Assembly (NCBI GenBank): GCA_017619905.1
Contig: JAFZRK010000184.1
Span: 1-18,510 of the forward strand
Source: Bacillota bacterium
GTDB lineage: Bacteria > Bacillota > Clostridia > Peptostreptococcales > Anaerovoracaceae
Reading direction: 5' to 3'
Length of the DNA stretch: 18,510 bases
The first letter of the stretch is position 1, and every line of letters starts with the position of its first letter. This document shows, piece after piece, positions 1 through 6,733 of this stretch. The notes beneath the pieces are model-generated. The model was not told the origin of the DNA and ran no database searches. It saw only the letters and a list, made by a program, of their open reading frames with translations. The translations under genes were made by a program, and so were the position numbers.

Positions 1-411
1 ACCTGCGCGACCCCGGACGGCCGCAAGACGGGCGAGACCCGTCCGGACGGCGTGGTATCCCCGCAGCAGGGCACCGATAAGGGCGGCCCGACCGTATCCC
101 TTAAGTCCGCGATGAAGATCAACCAGGATCCGTTCAACGCCATGCTCCTGAACATGAAGATGAGCCCCTCCGCTCTGAAGACTCCCGAGGACCTCGACAA
201 GCTCGGCGCTCTCGTGAAGACCTACCTGATGAACGGCGGAAAGCACATCCAGTTCAACGTAGTGGACAACAAGACCCTGAAGGCCGCGCAGGAGAAGCCG
301 AAGGAATACTCCGACCTGGTAGTCCGCGTAGCCGGTTACTCCACCTACTACACGCTGCTCACCAAGACAGTTCAGGACGAGCTGATCACCCGTACCACCA
401 ACGAGCTGTAA
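1..411 (+). CDS. Glycyl radical enzyme, C-terminal part (5' end outside window)
   Basis: This is the last ~136 residues of a pyruvate formate-lyase-like glycyl radical enzyme, open from base 1 in frame 1. Near the C-terminus it has the glycyl radical loop VVRVAGYS (Gly encoded around 334-336), where an activating radical-SAM enzyme would install the radical. Upstream are the family blocks TPDGRKTGE, SPQQGTDKGGPT and GGKHIQFNVVD. The RVAGYS form and the short tail after it resemble the dehydratase/lyase branch (glycerol or choline-lyase-like) more than true PFL, which usually has RVSGYA. The substrate cannot be assigned because the catalytic Cys and most active-site residues lie upstream of the window. 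No activating enzyme is visible. A terminator follows at 461-492, so it ends its own transcript and is not clearly in one operon with the tct genes. Confidence 0.93.
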   Translation, partial: TCATPDGRKTGETRPDGVVSPQQGTDKGGPTVSLKSAMKINQDPFNAMLLNMKMSPSALKTPEDLDKLGALVKTYLMNGGKHIQFNVVDNKTLKAAQEKPKEYSDLVVRVAGYSTYYTLLTKTVQDELITRTTNEL

Positions 412-460
412 AGAGCAGGGCGGTAAGCCGCAAAAGTTGAAATTCCAACATTTCATAAAG

Positions 461-492
461 AAGGGAAGGGGCCGCGTGGTCCCTTCCTTTTT
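461..492 (+). terminator. Intrinsic terminator after glycyl radical enzyme
   Basis: A 10-bp stem, GGAAGGGGCC (464-473) with GGTCCCTTCC (478-487), closes a GCGT loop with one G-T wobble. It is followed by a run of T (488-492). It sits about 50 nt after the stop codon. Confidence 0.9.
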
Positions 493-572
493 CTGTCAGT
501 CCGCTGTTAATTATTTGTCTTTTTTGTGCCCCGAAGGTCGCAGTTTTTGTTGTAGATTATTTGTGTGAACTG

Positions 573-581
573 TGCTAGAAT
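573..581 (+). promoter_or_regulatory. Candidate extended -10 promoter for tctBAC
   Basis: TGCTAGAAT at 573-581 matches an extended -10 (TG-n-TAGAAT). No good -35 lies at 17 nt (TAGATT at 553-558 is weak). It would start transcription near 588, about 40 nt before the tctB start codon, in the AT-rich gap after the preceding terminator. This call rests on motif matching only. Confidence 0.45.
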
Positions 582-628
582 ACTTATGAATGTTATTATG
601 CATTGTTTGCTTTTGTATTGGAGGTTTC

Positions 629-1126
629 ATGGAAAAGAAGTTTTTCTGTAAAGACAGATGGCTTGGCCTTGGAATGATCCTGGTCGCCGGATTCTTCATC
701 TGGCGCTCGCTCATCCTTCGTCCCAGCAATCTTAACAGAGACCCCGGTCCGGCAGTTTATCCGCTCTTAGGATGCGGAATACTGATCTTATGCGGAATAA
801 TCCTGCTGATCAAGCCGGGTCCGGACGGAAAGAGGATGAAGATGAACGCGGACGAAAAGAAGCGCTTCTGGAGCATCCTGGCCGTATATCTCTTCGCAAT
901 TCTCGGGTCCTGGGCGCTGGGTGTAATGTACACCATCCCCATCTGCCTGTTCATCATCTCCTACATGTTCTCCAAGAGCTCCAAGCCGGAGATGTCTACC
1001 AAGAAAAGGCTCCTGACCACTCTTATCTATACTGTGATCGTAAGCGCAGCGATCTACGTCATCTACGTAAAGATCCTGGACGTCACCATAAAGAACGGCG
1101 TCCTGATCAAGATGCTGTTCAGGTAG
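629..1126 (+). CDS. tctB: Tripartite tricarboxylate transporter small membrane subunit (TctB family)
   Basis: The protein has 165 residues and is mostly hydrophobic, with about four membrane segments (roughly residues 10-25, 40-60, 80-115 and 130-155) and a charged loop around KPGPDGKRMKMNADEKKR. The size and layout fit TctB, the small membrane subunit of tripartite tricarboxylate transporters, which are secondary transporters that use a binding protein. TctB is poorly conserved, so the call leans on its position directly before an unmistakable tctA and tctC. The start at 629 (MEKKFF) follows GGAGG at 620-624. An upstream ATG at 590 in the same frame has no comparable ribosome binding site and would add a hydrophobic Cys-rich stretch. 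tctA begins 15 nt downstream, consistent with one operon. Confidence 0.85.
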   Translation: MEKKFFCKDRWLGLGMILVAGFFIWRSLILRPSNLNRDPGPAVYPLLGCGILILCGIILLIKPGPDGKRMKMNADEKKRFWSILAVYLFAILGSWALGVMYTIPICLFIISYMFSKSSKPEMSTKKRLLTTLIYTVIVSAAIYVIYVKILDVTIKNGVLIKMLFR

Positions 1127-1141
1127 AGGGAGGCAGACGGA

Positions 1142-2641
1142 ATGCTTGGTTATATAGTTGATGCATTAAAGACTCTCTGTTCTGTAACAGGTATCTTATA
1201 CATAGTAGGCGGCGCTCTTCTGGGCGTGTTCTTCGGAGCGCTCCCCGGTCTTTCCGGCGGTATGGTAATGACGCTGCTCCTCCCCGTAACCTTCAAGATG
1301 GACGGAGTTCTGGCTCTGGCGCTGTTCATGGCCCTGCACGTAGGTTCTTCCTGCGGAGGCGCCATCGGCTCCATACTTCTGGGCATCCCGGGAACTTCCA
1401 GCTCCATAGCCACCACCTGGGACGGCTACGAGTTTACTAAACGCGGGGACCCCGTAACACCGCTTTCGGTGACGGTAACGTCCAACCTTCTGGGCATCAT
1501 CCCCGGAATCATAATCGCAATGTTCCTCGCCAAGACCCTGGCGGACTTCGGCGTAAAGATAGGTCCCTGGGACTACGCTTCCATGATCTTCTGCGCGCTG
1601 GCCATGGTAATAGGCCTTTCCGGAGCTTCTCTGGTAAAGGGCTTCGCCGGCGTAGGTCTTGCGATCATCGTTTCCTGCGTGGGCACGGACCCGATACTCT
1701 CGCGCGAAAGGTTCACGTTCGGAGTGAACGGTCTGTATTCCGGTTTCAACTCCGTAAACATCATGCTGGGTCTGTTCGCTGCCAGAATAATCCTCATGGA
1801 GTACGTAAGGCAGACCAAGACCAAGGACGCTTCAAAGATAAAGGTAAGCCACTACAGATGGCCGGGCAAGGAGATAAGGCAGAATTTCCCGAACATCATA
1901 ATCTCCTTCCTGATCGGCGCGTTCATCGGCTTCCTGCCCGGACTCGGCGGACCTACTTCCTCCGTAGTCGCCTACACCACCAACAGATCCCTTGCCAAGG
2001 ACAAGGATAAGTGGGGCACAGGCGTCATCGGCGGCGTATGGTCTCCTGAAGTCGCCACCAAGGGCGGCATAGGCGGAGCCATGATCCCGATGATAGCCCT
2101 TGGTATTCCCGGAGACGTAATAATGGTCCAGTTCATGACCGTAATGAACAACCACAACGTAAACCCGGGTCCCAGACTTATGATAGAGAAGCCGGATATG
2201 GTTTACATGCTCTACACAGCTGCGCTGGTAGCTTCCATATTCGTATTCATAATCCAGGCGCTGGCCATGCCTCTGTTCCCGAAGTTCATATCGCTGCCGT
2301 ATCACTACCTGTATCCGGCGATAATCGTCATAAGCTTCCTGGGCGCTTACATGGTCAAGTCCGATTACTTCGGAATACTCGTAGCTGTCGGTTCCTGCAT
2401 ACTGGGCCTTATCATGGACAACTTCGACATCCCGCAGATGCCGTTCATAATGACGTTCATACTTGCCCAGCTGTTCGAGCAGAACCTGCGCTACACGTTC
2501 ATCGGTTCCACGGCCGGACTGAAGATCTTCGTCACGAGCCCGGTATCCCTGATATTCCTCATCGTAGGTATAGGCGTGCTGGTGGTCCAGACGGTGCTCC
2601 CGGCTGTAAAAAGGTCAAAAGCGAAGAAGGCAGATGCCTGA
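1142..2641 (+). CDS. tctA: Tripartite tricarboxylate transporter large permease (TctA family)
   Basis: This is the large, roughly 10-12-helix permease subunit of a TTT-family carrier. Its 499 residues match the usual ~500. The two family signature loops are clear: GALPGLSGG (residues 32-40, followed by a LLPVTF helix) and FLPGLGG (about 264-270), a repeat reflecting the internal duplication of TctA. GIPGTSSSIATTWDGY (81-96) and LGIPGDVIMVQF in the second half are also typical. The ribosome binding site AGGGAGG (1127-1133) sits 8 nt before ATG. The gene lies between tctB and tctC in the order B-A-C, whereas the order C-B-A is common elsewhere. The transported compound is unknown: TTT systems carry citrate, other carboxylates and unrelated acids. 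Membrane location is certain from hydrophobicity. Confidence 0.96.
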   Translation: MLGYIVDALKTLCSVTGILYIVGGALLGVFFGALPGLSGGMVMTLLLPVTFKMDGVLALALFMALHVGSSCGGAIGSILLGIPGTSSSIATTWDGYEFTKRGDPVTPLSVTVTSNLLGIIPGIIIAMFLAKTLADFGVKIGPWDYASMIFCALAMVIGLSGASLVKGFAGVGLAIIVSCVGTDPILSRERFTFGVNGLYSGFNSVNIMLGLFAARIILMEYVRQTKTKDASKIKVSHYRWPGKEIRQNFPNIIISFLIGAFIGFLPGLGGPTSSVVAYTTNRSLAKDKDKWGTGVIGGVWSPEVATKGGIGGAMIPMIALGIPGDVIMVQFMTVMNNHNVNPGPRLMIEKPDMVYMLYTAALVASIFVFIIQALAMPLFPKFISLPYHYLYPAIIVISFLGAYMVKSDYFGILVAVGSCILGLIMDNFDIPQMPFIMTFILAQLFEQNLRYTFIGSTAGLKIFVTSPVSLIFLIVGIGVLVVQTVLPAVKRSKAKKADA

Positions 2642-2684
2642 TCCGCAGTAGATATATCTAATTGCATTTTGCATGGAGGTAAAA

Positions 2685-3752
2685 ATGAAGAAAATTGTAG
2701 CTCTGCTGCTGGCTGTCCTGATGGTATTCGGACTTGCAGCCTGCGGCACACCGGCAAACAACACTCCTGCCAACAATGGCAACGAGGCAAAGGAGCTCGG
2801 CTTCCCGAAGGTCGTAGAAGTCTACATCCCTCAGGCAGAAGGTTCCATGGTCGACCAGTCCGGCCGTATCATGGTCGACTTCTGGCGCAAGCAGTTCCCG
2901 GATGTTAAGTTCAACATCAACAACTCCACCGGTAACGGAAACGACCACGGCACGCTCGTAGCCAAGGCTCAGGACGCCAACGATCTGTCCGTCATCATGT
3001 TCCACGGTGCCGGCGCCATCATTCAGTACTACAGCGGAGACTGGGACTACAACCTGGCCGACACCAAGTACTTCAAGGCCGCCTGCGGAAACATCGGTCA
3101 GGAACAGCCCTCCGGCGCTGTAACCATGATCTCCGCTGACGAGACCAGATTCGACAGCATCGAGACCCTCGTAGAGTACATCAAGGCTCACCCGGGCGAG
3201 ATCCGCGTATCCTACACCACCGGTACTCCGCACGAAGTCCGTATCAAGCTGATACTGAACTACTTCGGCGTAAAGACCACCGACGTTCAGTGGGTACCCG
3301 GAAAGGCTGCTGATATCCGTGTATGGGTACAGGGCCACACCAACACCGACGTTGCCATCGTTACCGAGACCAACGGCGCTGCTGACGTATCCGGAGGCAA
3401 GGTAAAGGGCATACTCAACAGTGTTACCAGCAGAGCCCTCTATACTAAGGACCTTGAGCCGCTCAACCCGGTTCCCATCGTTCCCGAGATCAAGGGCGTA
3501 AAGGCAGAGGATGCTGAACACCTCGTATGCGCATGGCCGATGACCATGTACGTACCCGCAAGCGTTCCTGATGAACTCTGCGTATGGCTGGGCGAGCAGT
3601 GCGCCAAGATCCGCGACGATGCCGACTTCATGGCTCGTGTAAAGGGACTTGGTTCCACCAACACCTACCAGATCTTCACCTTCGAAGAGATCAACAAGAT
3701 CAACCAGGAAGCTGACAAGCAGATCAAGGAAGTATTCGACTCCTTCAAGTAA
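2685..3752 (+). CDS. tctC: Tripartite tricarboxylate transporter substrate-binding lipoprotein (TctC/Bug family)
   Basis: This is an extracytoplasmic solute-binding protein of 355 residues. The N-terminus is a lipoprotein signal peptide: MKK, a hydrophobic core, then the lipobox LAAC with the lipidated Cys at residue 20, followed by an Asn/Pro/Thr-rich linker. The mature part fits the Bug/TctC fold, for instance the GNGNDHGTLVAKAQ region and VSYTTGTPHEVRIKLIL; it would deliver substrate to TctA/TctB. The start at 2685 was chosen because GGAGG (2675-2679) lies 5 nt ahead of it. The in-frame ATG at 2673 overlaps that site and would add only MEVK. tctA ends 43 nt upstream, and a strong terminator follows at 3776-3804, closing the transporter operon. 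The protein is slightly longer than the usual ~320 residues. Confidence 0.94.
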   Translation: MKKIVALLLAVLMVFGLAACGTPANNTPANNGNEAKELGFPKVVEVYIPQAEGSMVDQSGRIMVDFWRKQFPDVKFNINNSTGNGNDHGTLVAKAQDANDLSVIMFHGAGAIIQYYSGDWDYNLADTKYFKAACGNIGQEQPSGAVTMISADETRFDSIETLVEYIKAHPGEIRVSYTTGTPHEVRIKLILNYFGVKTTDVQWVPGKAADIRVWVQGHTNTDVAIVTETNGAADVSGGKVKGILNSVTSRALYTKDLEPLNPVPIVPEIKGVKAEDAEHLVCAWPMTMYVPASVPDELCVWLGEQCAKIRDDADFMARVKGLGSTNTYQIFTFEEINKINQEADKQIKEVFDSFK

Positions 3753-3775
3753 TCTGTCGTAAACTTCAAAAGAAC

Positions 3776-3804
3776 AAAGGCTCCGGTCCTCCGGGGCCTT
3801 TTTC
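3776..3804 (+). terminator. Intrinsic terminator after tctC
   Basis: The stem AAAGGCTCCGG (3776-3786) pairs with CCGGGGCCTTT (3791-3801) over a TCCT loop with one T-G wobble, then runs into TTTC. It closes the tctBAC transcript. Confidence 0.93.
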
Positions 3805-3812
3805 TTGTACAA

Positions 3813-4002
3813 GGGGTAGTCTTACAGTTGCTATCTAGCGTTGAGTATGCTGCGCTCACGGACACGCTCCCGCTTGGTTGGGATCCCACCAGCGGTACTA
3901 AGCTCTGCCGGCGCTTTCAGCTTGTCAGTCGCTAAGTACCGGGTTCCCAAACAGTCCTTAGATCGCAGCTGCTCAACGCATATCAGACTATAAGACTACC
4001 CC
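3813..4002. repeat. Folded intergenic element, copy 1 (conserved core, private inverted arms)
   Basis: This 190-nt stretch begins with GGGGTAGTCTTA (3813-3824) and ends with its exact reverse complement (3991-4002). Further arm pairing is GCGTTGAG (3838-3845) with CTCAACGC (3972-3979) and GCTGCG (3849-3854) with CGCAGC (3964-3969). Inside lies a core shared with the copy at 6731-6901: TCACGGACACGCTCCCGCT (3856-3874), CCAGCGGTACTAAGCTCTG (3889-3907), CAGTCGCTAAG (3926-3936), ACCGGGTTCCC (3938-3948) and GTCCT (3954-3958). Predicted helices are GGAC/GTCC, CCGCT (3870-3874)/AGCGG (3891-3895), AAGCT/AGCTT, and a pseudoknot TTGGGA (3878-3883)/TCCCAA (3945-3950). No gene is seen in it. It could be a structured RNA or a DNA hairpin element; I do not recognise the family, and the strand is undecided. 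Confidence 0.75.
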
Positions 4003-4052
4003 TAAATAAAAAAGTAAACAAAGGACCTGTGACCAAAGTTCACTTTAGTGTA

Positions 4053-4083
4053 TTGACTTTGAAGTTGCTTTAAGGTTTATAAT
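4053..4083 (+). promoter_or_regulatory. Candidate sigma-A promoter for the MatC-like permease
   Basis: TTGACT (4053-4058) is a good -35. TATAAT (4078-4083) is a perfect -10 at 19 nt spacing, or TTTATA (4076-4081) at 17 nt. This places the start around 4090, about 45 nt before the permease ATG at 4136. Confidence 0.7.
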
Positions 4084-4101
4084 TAACATGCCAGTTAATT
4101 A
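4080..4101. promoter_or_regulatory. Perfect inverted repeat over the -10/start site, candidate operator
   Basis: TAATTAAC (4080-4087) and GTTAATTA (4094-4101) are exact reverse complements separated by ATGCCA. The left half overlaps the -10 of the permease promoter, a position where a bound repressor would block transcription. No regulator gene lies next to it, so the binding protein is unknown. Confidence 0.45.
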
Positions 4102-4135
4102 GTTAGCAATCATTCATTTATTCAAAGGAGGAATT

Positions 4136-5467
4136 ATGAACGTACTGGTATTCGTAGTCGCGATAGTTCTCGCGATAGTTATCGGCAAGGTCCTCAAGAC
4201 CAATATCGGTGTTGTTGCCCTTGCGATGGCGTTCCTGGTAGCTCCGATCTTCTTCAAGCTCGGCTCCAGAGACGTTATGGGTGTTTTCCCGACCAACATC
4301 TTCTTCTACATGCTGATCGGTACCTTCTTCTATGGTTTCGGTATGCACAACGGAACCTTCCAGAAGGTTGCGCAGAACATCCTTTACAAGGCAGGCGGAG
4401 CTTCCCGCTTCATGCCTCTCATCTTCTGGTTCGTTACCGCTGTGGTAATGGCTCTCGGCGCAGGATCCAACGCTGCTCCGGTATTCCTGAGCCCGATCTT
4501 CTTCGGTATCGCTACTGAGATGGGAATGAACCCCCTGGTAGCTGCTCTGGGTTACTACACTGCAGGTACCGCATTCAACCTGCTGCCCTGGACCTCTGAC
4601 TTCGCTTCCAAGACAGGAATCAACATCCCTGTATTCGGCGAAGCGACAGCCAGAAAGATCAGCTACGGCGCAATGATCTATGACATGATCTTCCTGCTCA
4701 TCTTCTTCATCGTGTTCTGCATCATCACCGGAGCATTCAAGAAGACCGACGCCAACATCAAGTTCGAGAAGCCCGAACCCATGACCCCGGTACAGAAGAA
4801 GACCTTCACGATCATCCTCATCCTGGCCATCCTGCTGGTAATTCCGATGATCATCCAGCAGTTCGCGCCCAACGCGGTCACCAAGTGGATGTCCAAGAAC
4901 CTCGACTTCCTGCTCCTCGGTTCTGTAGGTATCGTAGTCAATCACCTGCTCAAGATCGGCGACATTCAGGAAGTCATCAAGAAGAGCATCCCCTGGGGCG
5001 CCATCCTGATGGTCTGCGGAACCGGTACTCTGGTAGGTCTTGCCTCCAAGATCGGTATCACTCAGACGATAGGCGAGTGGCTCGGAAGCAAGGTTCCGGC
5101 AGGCATCGTTGCTCCGGTATTCCTGCTCGTATGCGGAGCTCTGTCGCTGGTAGTTTCCGGCGCAGTAGTACAGCCCCTCATGGTCGCTCTCATCCCCGGA
5201 CTCTATGCATCCACCGGTGTTAACCCGCTGGTACTCGCCATCTGCATGATGGTAGGTCTGCAGTACGCAGGATTCAGCCCGTTCTCCATGGGCGGCACTC
5301 TCTCCATCATCGGCTGCACCGACGAGGAAAAGAGAAAGAAGATGGTCGGACCTATGGTGCTCATCGCCATACTGTTCGTAGTCATCACCGCAGTGCTGGC
5401 ATGGCTCGGACTGTTCGACGCAGTATTCAAGAACGTTCCCTGGGAGTTCGTAACTACAGCTAAGTAA
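4136..5467 (+). CDS. MatC/SLC13-like (ion transporter superfamily) carboxylate permease
   Basis: This integral membrane protein has 443 residues and about 10-12 hydrophobic segments. The first ~150 residues resemble the N-terminal domain of dicarboxylate carriers such as MatC: an N-terminal helix pair, then FPTNIFFYMLIGTFFYGF, NGTFQKVAQNILY and a Gly/Asn-rich helix break (ALGAGSNAAPVFLSP). A matching break occurs in the second half (GAVVQPLMVALIPGLYASTG and FSPFSMGGTLSIIG), as expected for the inverted-repeat ion transporter fold. It would carry a small organic anion with cations; the substrate is inferred, not seen. Start: AAGGAGG (4125-4131) 4 nt ahead of ATG. The gene has its own promoter upstream and lies 9 nt before the CapA-like gene, so the two probably form a two-gene operon. 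It is unrelated in sequence to TctA just upstream. Confidence 0.8.
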   Translation: MNVLVFVVAIVLAIVIGKVLKTNIGVVALAMAFLVAPIFFKLGSRDVMGVFPTNIFFYMLIGTFFYGFGMHNGTFQKVAQNILYKAGGASRFMPLIFWFVTAVVMALGAGSNAAPVFLSPIFFGIATEMGMNPLVAALGYYTAGTAFNLLPWTSDFASKTGINIPVFGEATARKISYGAMIYDMIFLLIFFIVFCIITGAFKKTDANIKFEKPEPMTPVQKKTFTIILILAILLVIPMIIQQFAPNAVTKWMSKNLDFLLLGSVGIVVNHLLKIGDIQEVIKKSIPWGAILMVCGTGTLVGLASKIGITQTIGEWLGSKVPAGIVAPVFLLVCGALSLVVSGAVVQPLMVALIPGLYASTGVNPLVLAICMMVGLQYAGFSPFSMGGTLSIIGCTDEEKRKKMVGPMVLIAILFVVITAVLAWLGLFDAVFKNVPWEFVTTAK

Positions 5468-5476
5468 GGAGACATC

Positions 5477-6679
5477 ATGGCAAGACAGACACTTGTATTC
5501 GGCGGAGATTTTTCGATCCCCAGTTCCGATCCGGTCCTCACCCCCGCCAAGCTCTGCGAGGGCATAACCGATCTGCTGGACAACGCGGACTTCCGCATGT
5601 TCCAGCTGGAGGAGGCCTATTTAAAGACTCCTGTTGAGAGGTCTGTCGAAGGCAACCTCGTAAAGTCTCTGGACCCGATAAAGGGAAGAGTAGACCTTGT
5701 AACTCTCTCCGGAAACCACTTCTACGATTTTAAGGAAGCGGGAGTACAGGACACCATAGCCTGGTGCGAAGAGAACGGAATAGCCCACGCCGGCGGCGGC
5801 ATGAACGAGGCAGAAGCCAGAAAGCCCGCTTTCGTAGAGAAAGGCGGAGTTAAGATAGGCGTCCTCGCATACAACGCAGTAGGCGGCAAGCAGCAGTTCG
5901 CAGGCCCCGATCAGGCCGGAACCGCTCCGATCAACTTCTTCAGAGCTTTCACCCCTGTGGAATCCATTCCCTGGGAGAAGCAGAGAGAAGAAAAGCACGA
6001 GTTCGATAACTGGAGATACAAGGAGCCCATGCATTTCGACGCGGACTTCATGGGTGAGAACTACATGGACCCCACCGCTGTCATAAAGATGGCGGAGGAA
6101 GTGCGCGAGACGAAGAAGCAGTGCGACATCCTTATCGTCTATCATCACAGAGGATATGTACACCGTCCTGTTCTGGTCAAGGACTGGGAGAGGCTGCTGT
6201 CGTACATAGCCATCGATAACGGCGCGGACGTCGTAATGGCTTCCCACAGCCACGTATCCCACGGTTTCGAGATCTACAAGGGCAAGGCTATATACCACGG
6301 ACTCAACAACTTCGTGATGTATACTCCGCAGCTGGCCCCCGGTTTCAAGGGCAAGGTGCACGGAGACGCTCACAACGCCGAATGGGTAAAGCAGAGGATC
6401 GCAAGGTTCGGATTCGTTCCGGATCCCGAGTATCCCACCTATCCGTTCCAGCCGGAGAGCATCTATTCGCCGGTAGCCAAGCTCATAATCGAGGACGGAA
6501 AGATCGTATCCTACAGGGTAGTCTTTACTCTCACCGAAAAGAGCGGTATCCCGTACGTCCACGGTCACACCGAGACCGGTCAGGAGATCTTCGAGTACTT
6601 CCAGAAGATCACCGACGAGGCCGGCCTGAACGTTAAGCTTACCTGGGACGGTGACGAAGCTGTACTCTCGGAGAAGTAA
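5477..6679 (+). CDS. CapA-family metallophosphoesterase-like protein, soluble
   Basis: This 400-residue protein is of the CapA/YwtB family, which is built on a calcineurin-like metallophosphoesterase fold. Metal-site motifs in order are VFGGDFS (7-13), SGNHFYDF (78-85), YHHRGY (222-227) and ASHSHVSHGFE (255-265), followed by GKAIYHGLNNFV. Classical CapA proteins take part in poly-gamma-glutamate capsule formation and carry an N-terminal membrane anchor. This one starts directly with the first beta strand, has no signal peptide or membrane segment, and has no capB/capC neighbour, so it is probably a cytosolic enzyme of another role. Start: AAGGAG (5466-5471) overlaps the stop codon of the permease gene and sits 5 nt before ATG, suggesting coupled expression. 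A terminator follows directly. The substrate is unknown. Confidence 0.88.
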   Translation: MARQTLVFGGDFSIPSSDPVLTPAKLCEGITDLLDNADFRMFQLEEAYLKTPVERSVEGNLVKSLDPIKGRVDLVTLSGNHFYDFKEAGVQDTIAWCEENGIAHAGGGMNEAEARKPAFVEKGGVKIGVLAYNAVGGKQQFAGPDQAGTAPINFFRAFTPVESIPWEKQREEKHEFDNWRYKEPMHFDADFMGENYMDPTAVIKMAEEVRETKKQCDILIVYHHRGYVHRPVLVKDWERLLSYIAIDNGADVVMASHSHVSHGFEIYKGKAIYHGLNNFVMYTPQLAPGFKGKVHGDAHNAEWVKQRIARFGFVPDPEYPTYPFQPESIYSPVAKLIIEDGKIVSYRVVFTLTEKSGIPYVHGHTETGQEIFEYFQKITDEAGLNVKLTWDGDEAVLSEK

Positions 6680-6696
6680 CGGATAACAACTAAATG

Positions 6697-6733
6697 AAAA
6701 CAGCTGCAGGGCATGTCCTTGCAGCTGTTTTTT
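6697..6733 (+). terminator. Intrinsic terminator after the CapA-like gene
   Basis: AAAACAGCTGCA (6697-6708) pairs perfectly with TGCAGCTGTTTT (6720-6731) and continues into further T residues. Its tail merges with the left arm of the folded element that begins at 6731. Confidence 0.92.

Noticed and set aside
590..628. Upstream start for tctB at 590
   Set aside because: It has no ribosome binding site, whereas the ATG at 629 follows GGAGG; the extra residues are not family-like and lie just after the predicted transcription start.
2658..3812. Long open frame of 384 codons on the minus strand opposite tctC
   Set aside because: It lies wholly over the well-supported tctC gene, resembles no family, and is explained by codon bias of tctC (few minus-strand stops).
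3938..3960. tRNA-like T-arm (GGGTTCCC) in the folded element
   Set aside because: There is no GGTTCGAAT-type T-loop, no anticodon arm and no acceptor stem of the right length; the fit to a pseudoknot partner is better.
5621..6568. Minus-strand open frame of 315 codons opposite the CapA-like gene
   Set aside because: Its composition is a mirror of the real gene, with no ribosome binding site and no recognisable domain. The same holds for the long minus-strand frames at 4118-4945 and 15777-16538.
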